Positions 43,345-51,639 of a stretch of 64,000 nucleotides of DNA are shown piece by piece. The notes beneath the pieces are model-generated. The model had not been told where the DNA came from and made no database searches. It saw only the letters and a program-made list of their open reading frames with translations. Source of the stretch: JAMZMI01 sp964353015. GTDB lineage: Bacteria > Bacteroidota > Bacteroidia > Cytophagales > Cyclobacteriaceae. Every line of letters starts with the position of its first letter. The first letter of the stretch is position 1. The DNA lies in NCBI GenBank assembly GCA_964353015.1, contig CAYGUA010000008.1, positions 62,001-126,000 of the forward strand, in the 5' to 3' direction. The translations under genes and the position numbers were made by a program.

Positions 43345-44082
43345 TTACCATGGATGGTCCGCACCATCATAATTGAAAAATTTACCCGTATCTAAGAGCT
43401 TGATTTTGTTCACAACATTATCGATCAGGTTAGAAACAGCGCGTTCTGTAGTAAACTGGGCATGCTCCCCTCCCATGTCTGTTTGTACCCATCCCGGATT
43501 TACCACCACGCATATAATTCTGTCGTCAAGTAAATCAAAGGCAAGGGCTCTATTCATCATATTCAATGCAGATTTACTCACCGCATAACCATAATTTCCT
43601 CCGGTATTTTTTTCATCTATAGAGCCAAGCCAGGAACCAATTTGGATGATTTTCGGACTCTCTGATGCCGCTAATAAAGATTGGAATGCCCTGGCAATAA
43701 AGATGGGAGCAATCGCATTGATTTCGATCATGGCCAAAATCTCTGTACTATCGAGTGCTTCAAGTATTAAGTTTTTCTCCAATATGTCTTTATCTCCCTG
43801 CGCTCTGGTTTTTGAATTGACTCCAGCATTATTGACGAGCAAATCCAGCTTTCCAAATTTACCTTGCACCCAATAGGCGAGTTCCTGTATCTGGTTTTCG
43901 TTGGTGACATCAAGAACAGCTGGATGAACTGAAATTCCTTGATCGGATAATATTTGGGCGGCATCACTGGCTGTATCAAAATCCCGTGCTGTTAGGATCA
44001 CCTCATATCCTAGTTTGCCAAGCTGTTTGCACCACTCAAATCCAAGTCCTTTGGAAGCACCTGTAATTAATGCTATTTTCAT
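43345..44082 (-). CDS. Short-chain dehydrogenase/reductase
   Basis: 245 residues. Classical SDR: cofactor motif TGASKGLG (8-15), NNAG (about 88-91), catalytic Ser in IGSWLG and the YxxxK motif in YAVSKSALN. No signal peptide. The arginine after the first strand (TARDFD) favours NADP(H). It starts 2 bp after the F420-reductase-like gene, so both oxidoreductases are co-transcribed. Substrate not readable. Confidence 0.9.
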   Translation of the reverse strand: MKIALITGASKGLGFEWCKQLGKLGYEVILTARDFDTASDAAQILSDQGISVHPAVLDVTNENQIQELAYWVQGKFGKLDLLVNNAGVNSKTRAQGDKDILEKNLILEALDSTEILAMIEINAIAPIFIARAFQSLLAASESPKIIQIGSWLGSIDEKNTGGNYGYAVSKSALNMMNRALAFDLLDDRIICVVVNPGWVQTDMGGEHAQFTTERAVSNLIDNVVNKIKLLDTGKFFNYDGADHPW

Positions 44083-44084
44083 TT

Positions 44085-44699
44085 TTATCTTTTCAAAATC
44101 TTAAATGCAAATTCCCTATTCTGATTTTTCATAGCCAAGTTGATCCAAAACCAGGCAAACTGCTCCATAAGCTGAAATTTGTCGTTTCCCCCAACATCAT
44201 AACATGCTGCAAAACCTGCATCCTTAGCTAAAGATATCGTTATCTCTTTTCCTTTTTCGCTATCTCCAGCAGTAAAAAGATCAACAGCAACCTCACCATA
44301 GTTTGGATTTTTCATGTTGTTGAATCCTGTCGTATTGAAGCATTTCACCACATCTTTACTGGCAGTATTTGCAAGGATAGCGTCAGCTGTGTTTGAAAAC
44401 CCTGCAGGACCTCTCCCCATGATGATGTTCATAGAATCAATGATTATTTTACCCGAAGTATCACCAAGCGATTGGGCTACTTCCACTGCGAGCATCGCTG
44501 GAGTTGCTAATAAAATAACTTCAGATTCTGCAACAGCTTCATGTATGGTACCGACTTTGATATTGGCATTTTGAAGCAAATCTTTTCCCTTGAAATTGGA
44601 AATATCCCGCACTCCTAGAAAGATCTCATGCCCGGCATGAGCCCATTTTGTGGCCAACGAACCTCCTACGTTTCCTGTACCTATGATTGCTATTTTCAT
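44085..44699 (-). CDS. NADPH-dependent F420-reductase-like (NAD(P)-binding) protein
   Basis: 204 residues with an N-terminal Rossmann fold (IIGTGNVGGSLATKWAHAGHEI) and the sequence VRDIS after the second strand, then VVKCFNTTGFNNM. This is the family of archaeal F420H2:NADP oxidoreductase and its relatives in bacteria that lack F420, where the true substrate is unknown. First gene of a two-gene minus-strand operon with an SDR. Confidence 0.85.
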   Translation of the reverse strand: MKIAIIGTGNVGGSLATKWAHAGHEIFLGVRDISNFKGKDLLQNANIKVGTIHEAVAESEVILLATPAMLAVEVAQSLGDTSGKIIIDSMNIIMGRGPAGFSNTADAILANTASKDVVKCFNTTGFNNMKNPNYGEVAVDLFTAGDSEKGKEITISLAKDAGFAACYDVGGNDKFQLMEQFAWFWINLAMKNQNREFAFKILKR

Positions 44700-44798
44700 T
44701 TTTAGTTAATTATGCTTTATGTTTTCCAACCGCATACTAAATCATTTCTAACCAAGATAAGTTTCCTTAAATTGTGCAGAAATCATTACAATCTAATC

Positions 44799-46481
44799 AT
44801 GCTTAGAATAACCATCCTCTTATCAGCGCTCATCATTATTTCTTGTAAGCCGCAAACAAAAGAAACTTCAGCACCATCATTTCTTAAAAGCCATGACGAA
44901 ATCAAGGAATATCTGGCACAATATCAGCCCTATGAGATGAGCTATGATGCAAGTGATTATAACGAAACAGACAAACTCATCCTCCAAAAACTAGTTAAAG
45001 CTGCGGAATATATGGATACCGCCTATTGGCTTCAAACTTCAAAAGCTGGTCTAGGTATGATTGACAGTCTTTCAAAGATAGAAGGTGATCCTTATGCCGC
45101 TGACCTATTGACTTTGGTTCAAAGAAATGGTGGCCCATTTGAATTGTTGAATGAATATGAGCCATTCATTGGCACACAGGAATATTATGGCGGGGACGAA
45201 ATGTATCCACGTGGAATGACATCCGAACAGTTTGATGCTTACATCGAAAACTTAAGTGAAGAGGAAAAAGCAGAGTTCATGTATCCGTACACGGTCATTC
45301 GTGAAGATGAAAAAGGGGGCTACAAGGCTGTTAGATTTTATGAAGAATATAAAGCTTACATCGATCCGATTGTGACTTTGCTGAATGAAGCCGCTGATCT
45401 TTCAGACAATGAATCCTTCGCCAATTTCCTACGATTAAAAGCTACTGCATTAACTACGGACAATTATTTCGATGCGGACGTTTCGTGGATTGATATGAAA
45501 GGCAGCAAATTCGATATTGTATTTGGTCCATTTGAAACCTATGAAGATCAGATCAAAGGTGTGAAAGCCAAGTACGAAGCTTACATAGAAATCATCGATC
45601 AGGAGGCCAGCGCTGATCTGGAGAAATACACAGCCTATCTACAGAAGATGGAAAAAAATCTACCTATTCCAGATGAATACAAATCTGTAGTGGATGGATT
45701 GACTGCCAACTTTACGGTAGTGCGCGACATCATTCGCAAAGGAGATGGACGTATTGGTTATCAGGCGGTGGCAACCAACCTACCAAACGATCCGGCGGTT
45801 CATAAGGCGAAAGGCACCAAAAAAACCTTTTGGAAAAACATGTTTGAAGCGCGTTTCAATGCCATAATCAAACCAGTAAGTAATATCCTGATCGACGAAT
45901 CGCAATTGCAATATCTGTCAGATGATGGCTTTTTTAAATTTGTGCTGCTCCATGAAATCTGTCATGCGATCGGACCAAGAGAAGTAAAAACGGGACCTAA
46001 AAAAGGCATGGCCGTCAATGCGGCTATCGGACCGAATTACAGTCCACTGGAAGAAGCGAAAGCAGACATAGTAGGATTGTATTCCCTAGCCTATCTGATG
46101 GATCAAGGCGTTGAGGATCCAACCAGATCTAAGGAGTTTTATGTTTCATTTTTAGGAAGCCTATTCCGCTCTATCCGTTTCGGATTGGATGAAGCTCATG
46201 GAAAAGCCGCCGCAATCTCTTTAAGTTATTTACTCGAAAATGGAGGAATTCTCTACAATGCCGAAACCAAGAAATGGTCCATCGATTTTGAGAATTTCGA
46301 AGCAGGAGTAAAAACACTGGCTACAGAAATCATGATCCTCGAAGGTGATGGTGACAATGTGAAGGTGCAAGCCTTTTTCGATAAATGGACTGCTGAAACA
46401 CCCATGTTGAAAGAAGCGATGGAACTTACCAGCGACATTGCCATTGATGTGTTGCCTATTAGAGAGATAATTTGGGAGTGA
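44799..46481 (+). CDS. M49-like (dipeptidyl peptidase III-related) lipoprotein
   Basis: 560 residues from ATG at 44799; the longer frame from 44712 lacks a signal peptide and is not used. Lipobox IISC at residue 16. The zinc motif is HEICH (385-389), followed about 40 residues later by EEAKADIVGLYSL, corresponding to the HELLGH/EECRAE pair of DPP III. The HExxxH spacing of true M49 is shortened to HExxH. It may cleave short peptides in the envelope. Family assignment is moderate. Confidence 0.7.
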   Translation: MLRITILLSALIIISCKPQTKETSAPSFLKSHDEIKEYLAQYQPYEMSYDASDYNETDKLILQKLVKAAEYMDTAYWLQTSKAGLGMIDSLSKIEGDPYAADLLTLVQRNGGPFELLNEYEPFIGTQEYYGGDEMYPRGMTSEQFDAYIENLSEEEKAEFMYPYTVIREDEKGGYKAVRFYEEYKAYIDPIVTLLNEAADLSDNESFANFLRLKATALTTDNYFDADVSWIDMKGSKFDIVFGPFETYEDQIKGVKAKYEAYIEIIDQEASADLEKYTAYLQKMEKNLPIPDEYKSVVDGLTANFTVVRDIIRKGDGRIGYQAVATNLPNDPAVHKAKGTKKTFWKNMFEARFNAIIKPVSNILIDESQLQYLSDDGFFKFVLLHEICHAIGPREVKTGPKKGMAVNAAIGPNYSPLEEAKADIVGLYSLAYLMDQGVEDPTRSKEFYVSFLGSLFRSIRFGLDEAHGKAAAISLSYLLENGGILYNAETKKWSIDFENFEAGVKTLATEIMILEGDGDNVKVQAFFDKWTAETPMLKEAMELTSDIAIDVLPIREIIWE

Positions 46482-46566
46482 TTAACTATTTCCACAAAAC
46501 TTTTTCTTAGAATGTCTGTGCAGCTCGTTTCCCTAATTTGACTCATTTAAAATATGAGAATTTAGA

Positions 46567-46589
46567 AGTCCTCGTTGCAAACGAGGACT
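46567..46589. repeat. Perfect hairpin AGTCCTCGTT-GCA-AACGAGGACT
   Basis: 10-bp perfect stem with a 3-base loop followed by AGTTTTT, about 85 bp after the peptidase stop. It could serve as that gene's terminator, or be a member of a dispersed palindrome family. No second copy was seen in this window. Confidence 0.55.
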
Positions 46590-46676
46590 AGTTTTTGGGG
46601 TCCTGAGATAGCTTGTATGTAGCACACAAGCTCATGCCTTTCATGCATATTGTTAGTTTCCGTCTTTTCAATTTGT

Positions 46677-46684
46677 TATCTTTG
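46677..46684 (+). promoter_or_regulatory. -7 box for the second toxin-antitoxin pair, near-leaderless
   Basis: TATCTTTG fits TAnnTTTG exactly and lies only 4 bp before the antitoxin ATG (46689). The predicted transcript would start at or within a few bases of the start codon. No good -33 box is at the usual distance. Confidence 0.5.
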
Positions 46685-46688
46685 GATT

Positions 46689-46886
46689 ATGAGTTCGATA
46701 GTTATCAATCCAAAAAGTTCACAAGAGCTAAAGTTCATATCTGAGCTTCTTCAGAAGCTTGGTGTTAAGTCAAAGGTCATTTCTGATGAAGATTCTGAAG
46801 ACTTGGGTTTGTCCATACTTATGAAAGATATTGATCGATCAGATATTGCCACGGAAGATGAAGTTATGGCAAAACTCAAAGTTTAA
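46689..46886 (+). CDS. Antitoxin of a RelE-type pair
   Basis: 65 residues from ATG at 46689; the upstream frame from 46650 overlaps the promoter. Starts SSIVINPKSSQELKFISELLQKLGV, an N-terminal beta strand plus helix, then a Glu/Asp-rich tail (SDEDSEDLGL) and a helix. This is the pattern of small uncharacterised antitoxins found before RelE/ParE-like toxins in Bacteroidota. The stop overlaps the toxin start (TAATG). Function assigned by context. Confidence 0.75.
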   Translation: MSSIVINPKSSQELKFISELLQKLGVKSKVISDEDSEDLGLSILMKDIDRSDIATEDEVMAKLKV

Positions 46887-47152
46887 TGGAGGTTATCTTC
46901 CTTAAGAAATTCAGTAAAGATCTTGATAACATTAACCATTCAAAAGATCTCAAGTCTATCGCGACGGTTATTGAGTTAGTTAAGTCAGTTGATAATATAG
47001 TAGAAGTTCCCGGAGTTAAGAAATTAACAGGTTTCGATGATGCTTTTCGTATTCGTTCTGGTAATTATAGGATAGGGGTGTTTGTCGAGGGAAATATTAT
47101 TCAGTTCGCAAGAGTTGCTCACCGCAAAGACATCTACAAAATATTTCCATAA
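46886..47152 (+). CDS. RelE/ParE-family toxin
   Basis: 88 residues. FLKKFSKDLDNI at the start, KKLTGFDDAFRIRSGNYRIGVFV in the middle and FARVAHRKDIYKIFP at the end follow the RelE/ParE fold and end exactly like known RelE toxins (AHRKDIYK). It probably cuts mRNA on ribosomes. It is coupled to the upstream antitoxin gene by TAATG overlap. It is distinct from the YoeB toxin at 10971. Confidence 0.85.
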   Translation: MEVIFLKKFSKDLDNINHSKDLKSIATVIELVKSVDNIVEVPGVKKLTGFDDAFRIRSGNYRIGVFVEGNIIQFARVAHRKDIYKIFP

Positions 47153-47435
47153 TAGATTTCTTAGACCAAAGCACTATGGAGGCTACACCAGACAAATCAC
47201 TTTTAGTAACCTATCCTCATAATGTAACTTTATTTTAATCTATAAAAGATCAAAGAAAGGGGTTTTCACCACTTATTCCCTTTTGACCTTTCTAAACTAA
47301 CGCTTTCTCATTTCAAAAACAACGCTGTTTTCAGTGGTCAGTGATCAGGAAACTACATACAACATTCCTTAATTTTCCACCTTAAACTATCCACTCTACT
47401 CTGTACTCAGTACCCAATTCTCTGTGCTAAAAAAC
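47153..47435. other. Intergenic region, nothing recognised
   Basis: 283 bp between the toxin gene and convergent serine deaminase gene. I see no coding frame, repeat pair or clear terminator. Confidence 0.4.
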
Positions 47436-48863
47436 TCAGCATTCTGAAACCTTCACCGAAACATTTACCGCAAGACCACCAAGGGACGTTTCTTTGTAGT
47501 TGCTATTCATGTCTTTTGCTGTTTCCCACATGGACTTGATCACATTGTCCAGGCTTACTTTGGCCTCACTTGGATCACTCGCCAAGGCGATAGTAGCTGC
47601 TGTTACGGCTTTGATCGCTCCCATACTGTTGCGCTCGATGCATGGGATTTGCACCAGCCCGCCAATAGGATCACAGGTTAGTCCAAGATGATGTTCCATG
47701 GCAATCTCAGCAGCCATGAGTACTTGCTGTGGTGTGCCGCCAAGGCCTTCCGTCAATGCGCCGGCAGCCATGGCTGATGATACGCCGATTTCCGCCTGAC
47801 AACCTCCCATCGCCGCAGACAATGTTGACCCAATTTTAAACAAGATTCCGATCTGACCTGCAGTCAATAAGAATTTGAAAATATCTTGTTCGGTATATTC
47901 TTTTTTGGCGAAGCAAATCATATACAACAACACAGCGGGTATCACACCGGCAGAACCATTCGTTGGAGCGGTGACAATTCTGCTAAAGCTGGCATTTTCC
48001 TCATTCACAGCCATCGAAAAGCAACCTATCAACTTGATGATATCAGAGAAATCATAATAATGGGTCCTGATCTTTTCGATCCAAACATCCATATCCTTCA
48101 CATCATGGGAAGAGAGCAACTGCTTACTGATTCGGTTTGCCCTTCGGGAAACATCCAATCCACCCGGAAGCTTCCCCTCCCGATGACAACCATTGTAAAC
48201 GGAAGTTTTCATGACTGTCCATAGCTGTCTTAATCTGTTTTCAATTTGAGCATCAGTACGCCAGGTTCTTTCATTTTCCAGAACCACTTCATGTATTGAT
48301 TTCGAATCACAAAAGCCTAGTAGTTCGGCTGCATTTTCACACGGATTACTCACTTTCGTAGATTTCGACGAACTATTTTGATCAATCTCATTTTCATGTA
48401 AAATGAATCCTCCACCTACAGAAAAATAAGTGGAATTAAGTAGCTCCTGATTGGCAATATCAAGCGCTACGAACTTGATGCCATTTGAATGATAGGTCAA
48501 TCGTTCCTGCTTTCGAAAAAGGATGTCCTGATCAAAATTGAAGGCTATTTTATGGTTTTCACCTAAGATCAAAAATCCCTCATTTTTTACCTGAGCTGGT
48601 ATGTTTTCAATTTCCTCTAAAGGAACAGTTTCAGGATTTTTCCCTGAAAGGCCCAAAAGTACAGCAACATCCGTTCCATGACCTTTCCCGGTAAGCGCAA
48701 GGGAGCCATACAAAGTCACCTGAATTTTTTTAACTTTTTGTAAGAGACCTGTTTTGGATAGCTCATTGGTAAACCTACCTGCTGCCAACCACGGGCCTAA
48801 AGTGTGAGAACTTGAAGGGCCTACTCCTATTTTGAGAATATCGAAAATACTAATTGCTTCCAT
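47436..48863 (-). CDS. sdaA: L-serine ammonia-lyase (serine dehydratase)
   Basis: 475 residues, single-chain form. The N-terminal beta domain begins SIFDILKIGVGPSSSHTLGPWLAA; the C-terminal alpha domain has GSAGVIPAVL and the iron-sulfur cysteines in GGCQAEIGVSSAMAAG, GLTCDPIGGLVQIPCIERN. It converts L-serine to pyruvate and ammonia with a 4Fe-4S cluster. It is transcribed alone. Since cysE also uses serine, both are serine-consuming enzymes, but they are far apart in the window. Confidence 0.94.
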   Translation of the reverse strand: MEAISIFDILKIGVGPSSSHTLGPWLAAGRFTNELSKTGLLQKVKKIQVTLYGSLALTGKGHGTDVAVLLGLSGKNPETVPLEEIENIPAQVKNEGFLILGENHKIAFNFDQDILFRKQERLTYHSNGIKFVALDIANQELLNSTYFSVGGGFILHENEIDQNSSSKSTKVSNPCENAAELLGFCDSKSIHEVVLENERTWRTDAQIENRLRQLWTVMKTSVYNGCHREGKLPGGLDVSRRANRISKQLLSSHDVKDMDVWIEKIRTHYYDFSDIIKLIGCFSMAVNEENASFSRIVTAPTNGSAGVIPAVLLYMICFAKKEYTEQDIFKFLLTAGQIGILFKIGSTLSAAMGGCQAEIGVSSAMAAGALTEGLGGTPQQVLMAAEIAMEHHLGLTCDPIGGLVQIPCIERNSMGAIKAVTAATIALASDPSEAKVSLDNVIKSMWETAKDMNSNYKETSLGGLAVNVSVKVSEC

Positions 48864-48986
48864 GGGGTGTATGTCTGCTTACCCGAAGATAATGGGAAGA
48901 ACTAGCCAAAAGAATAAGAATCCTAAGAATATTGATTGACCATCAACAAAAAAAATGAAAGTATTAATAAAACCAGATTTCGATTA

Positions 48987-50462
48987 TTATGGCAATGCCT
49001 TGAAAATATAATCCTTCATGATATTGTTGACTTGATTCACATAGAATGGCCATTTAAGGTAGTTGCCCTGTGTGACCACAATCACCATGTTCTGATCTGG
49101 AAAAATATTGATGAAGTTTCCGCCATCACCATCCAAAGAAAGATAATTCACACCTTCTAAAGATCTTAACCAAAAGTGATAGCTGTAATCACCGGACGAT
49201 GTGACCTCCTTCACTGAAAAGCATTCACGAACCCATTCTTTTGGCACCACTTGTTCACCGTTCCATACGCCATCATTCAAATAGGTAATTCCAATTTTCA
49301 ACATATCGCGCGGACGCAAATACATTCTGGCTGCCCCTTCGGGAAAACCATCTGGTTGACTTTGCCACTTATAGTCCTGAATGCCCAGTTTCGCATAAAA
49401 ATTATCATGAGCCCATGTTCGTATTGGTCCATCAACCATCTGATCAAGTGCCTTGAGCAATATATTAGGTAAGGCACTATTATAACGCCACTCAAATGCC
49501 GGCCCCAGACTAGGTCTGCTTAGCGCGAAATCAGCAAAATCATCTGATTGCCAAAGTAGCGCCAGATCATTGCTTGACCATTCATCCCATTTCAAACCAG
49601 AAGTCATATTGAGACAATGTTCAAAATCAATCCAGGCTTTGTCAGGATCATTAAAATAGTCTGCATAAGCTGGTAAGTATTCCGAGATTTTTGTGTCCGT
49701 TCCGAGGTTGTTTTGATCAAGTGCTATGCCCACAAGCGTAGATGTCAGCCCTTTATTTACCGATGCGATATAATGTGGTTCTGTTCTCGTCCATTGAATA
49801 GGTTCCGGGTTTTTATCGACAATCACATTGTGTTCAAAGTCAATGGTGTCATTGTTTCCATAGAAATACTCTTCTATAACCAATCGATCATCCTTGTAAA
49901 CGAGCAAACTGTGGATCTCCTGATATTTAAAGTTATACATGCGATCCATCAGATTTTGAATCATCTGCCTATCCATACCAATGTCACTCATATCGCTGGT
50001 AATGATTCCATCATTGAGCTGCACCGGCTTATAATAGACATAGGCGGGTACAGAATCCCGCGTGAATTTGATTTCTTCATTTGAATGGAAAGACACATTA
50101 ACTTCTCTCGGTCTGTAACCTGTCCGATTTAGGGAAACAGCCACCTTAGTAATGCCATTTTCATCTATTGTTTCGAAATCATCAAAAGTTAATTCCGCAT
50201 CAGTAAAGGAAAAAGTTCCATCGTCACTTGTCAATGTGCTTGGGCCATTTTCTAACAATTTGACAGTCACATTTGCCACCGGGCTTTTATCGTAGGCATC
50301 AATAATTTTTCCTGAAATAGGTTGCGTTTTAGGCTCATCCTTTCCACAAGCAGTTGCAAGCATGAGCAAAAAACCTGTGGTAATTAAAATGAGTGTCTGG
50401 AGGTGTTTCAAGATGATGGAGTCATGTTTGGAAATTAAACTATCACTAAAAATATAATTCAT
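48987..50462 (-). CDS. Serine hydrolase (beta-lactamase/PBP-like) lipoprotein with carboxypeptidase-regulatory-like domain
   Basis: 491 residues. Lipobox LATAC near residue 39; the first 18 residues before the hydrophobic stretch may be untranslated if a later start is used. An N-terminal domain (PISGKIIDAYDKSPVANVTVKL) is CarboxypepD_reg-like. The serine beta-lactamase-like domain carries SVNKG (SxxK) and YNSA (YxN-like), then HFWLRSL-type and DGDGG segments. The family includes esterases and peptidases; a true beta-lactamase role is not shown. Confidence 0.82.
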   Translation of the reverse strand: MNYIFSDSLISKHDSIILKHLQTLILITTGFLLMLATACGKDEPKTQPISGKIIDAYDKSPVANVTVKLLENGPSTLTSDDGTFSFTDAELTFDDFETIDENGITKVAVSLNRTGYRPREVNVSFHSNEEIKFTRDSVPAYVYYKPVQLNDGIITSDMSDIGMDRQMIQNLMDRMYNFKYQEIHSLLVYKDDRLVIEEYFYGNNDTIDFEHNVIVDKNPEPIQWTRTEPHYIASVNKGLTSTLVGIALDQNNLGTDTKISEYLPAYADYFNDPDKAWIDFEHCLNMTSGLKWDEWSSNDLALLWQSDDFADFALSRPSLGPAFEWRYNSALPNILLKALDQMVDGPIRTWAHDNFYAKLGIQDYKWQSQPDGFPEGAARMYLRPRDMLKIGITYLNDGVWNGEQVVPKEWVRECFSVKEVTSSGDYSYHFWLRSLEGVNYLSLDGDGGNFINIFPDQNMVIVVTQGNYLKWPFYVNQVNNIMKDYIFKALP

Positions 50463-50676
50463 CCAACTAGAATCCTAAGAATCGACCACATCAATGATAC
50501 ATCAGTATGTGTTCCACCCGTTGATAAAATTTATTGTAAAACCAGATTCACCTAAGAATCAAATTCTTAACTTCAAGTATTATTATCAAGCTGAGAAAGG
50601 ATAATCTGAGGGGCGAAATGATTGCCATTAAAGCATGAGACAAATGCTGAATTGAAGATTTATAACAATCGATATT

Positions 50677-51597
50677 TCAATCGATATTATTAATCAATCC
50701 AAAACCGCAGCTTTGTTTTCCTTCATGATAAACCTGACGAATTTGTCTCTGTTGCTGACCTAAAACATCTTTAAGTAAAAAATCTTCGATCATATAGACA
50801 TAATTTGACCAGATCGGTTTTTCATTCCATTCATGGCCGCCATTCACATCAGTTACAAAATAATAGCCTTTATTCAGACTTTCCAGCTTGCTAGCGATGG
50901 CTGCCGACCCAAACAACATCATAAATCCAGGATCGCTTGCTTCACAATAATGATGTGAGGCGGTAGCATAAGGAACCAGATTGTCACATGTACCATGAAA
51001 CAACGCCGTGGGAATAGCTGAATCTTTTGTGATCCAGTTTTCATCAAGAAGTGCTCCAGCCATGCTGATCACACCTGCATATTTGAAGGTTGAATCGAGA
51101 ATATCCCTTTGTGTTTTTTTCCAATAAGCAGAATGAATCACAGCCTCAGCACCTGCACTGCTCCCAGCAATAACAATACGCTCAGGATCGATCTTGTATT
51201 CATTGCTCCTGGTAATTAAAAATGCGGTTGCTTGATTGACGTTTTGTGCAGCGGTGAATATGGTTTCGATTTTATTTTGAACAGCCTGATCGCAGCTGAA
51301 GGATTTTCCCTTCATGGTAAGGTGATAGGAAATGGTAGCGGTCACCCATCCTTGTTTGGCAAAGTATTCACAAAACCAGATATGATTCTTCAGATCTCTT
51401 TTACCACCTGAAAATCCACCTCCATGAACGTAAATGAGCATTGGACGAAGTGAGTTGGTTTTTGTTTTGGGCAAAAACACATCCATCGCTAAAGTGTCTT
51501 CATAGATTACAGTTTTCATCTCAAAATCGCCATTTTGAGCACTGAGGCTCAAAACGGCAAAATTGAAAACTATAAAACAAACAAAAACTAATCGCAT
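50677..51597 (-). CDS. Secreted alpha/beta-hydrolase (esterase) at the PUL end
   Basis: 306 residues with signal peptide (ends SLSAQ). It has the HGGGFSGGK oxyanion motif, the nucleophile elbow GSSAGA, and a terminal GGHEW-type His. This is a BD-FAE/lipase-like esterase that could remove acyl groups from sugars. It starts 42 bp after the GH3 gene and is on the same strand, so it probably closes the PUL operon. Its role with beta-glucan is uncertain. Confidence 0.8.
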   Translation of the reverse strand: MRLVFVCFIVFNFAVLSLSAQNGDFEMKTVIYEDTLAMDVFLPKTKTNSLRPMLIYVHGGGFSGGKRDLKNHIWFCEYFAKQGWVTATISYHLTMKGKSFSCDQAVQNKIETIFTAAQNVNQATAFLITRSNEYKIDPERIVIAGSSAGAEAVIHSAYWKKTQRDILDSTFKYAGVISMAGALLDENWITKDSAIPTALFHGTCDNLVPYATASHHYCEASDPGFMMLFGSAAIASKLESLNKGYYFVTDVNGGHEWNEKPIWSNYVYMIEDFLLKDVLGQQQRQIRQVYHEGKQSCGFGLINNID

Positions 51598-51639
51598 TAT
51601 ATGTTCCTATGAATCGACTTCAATGATTATCGTGTCAAC

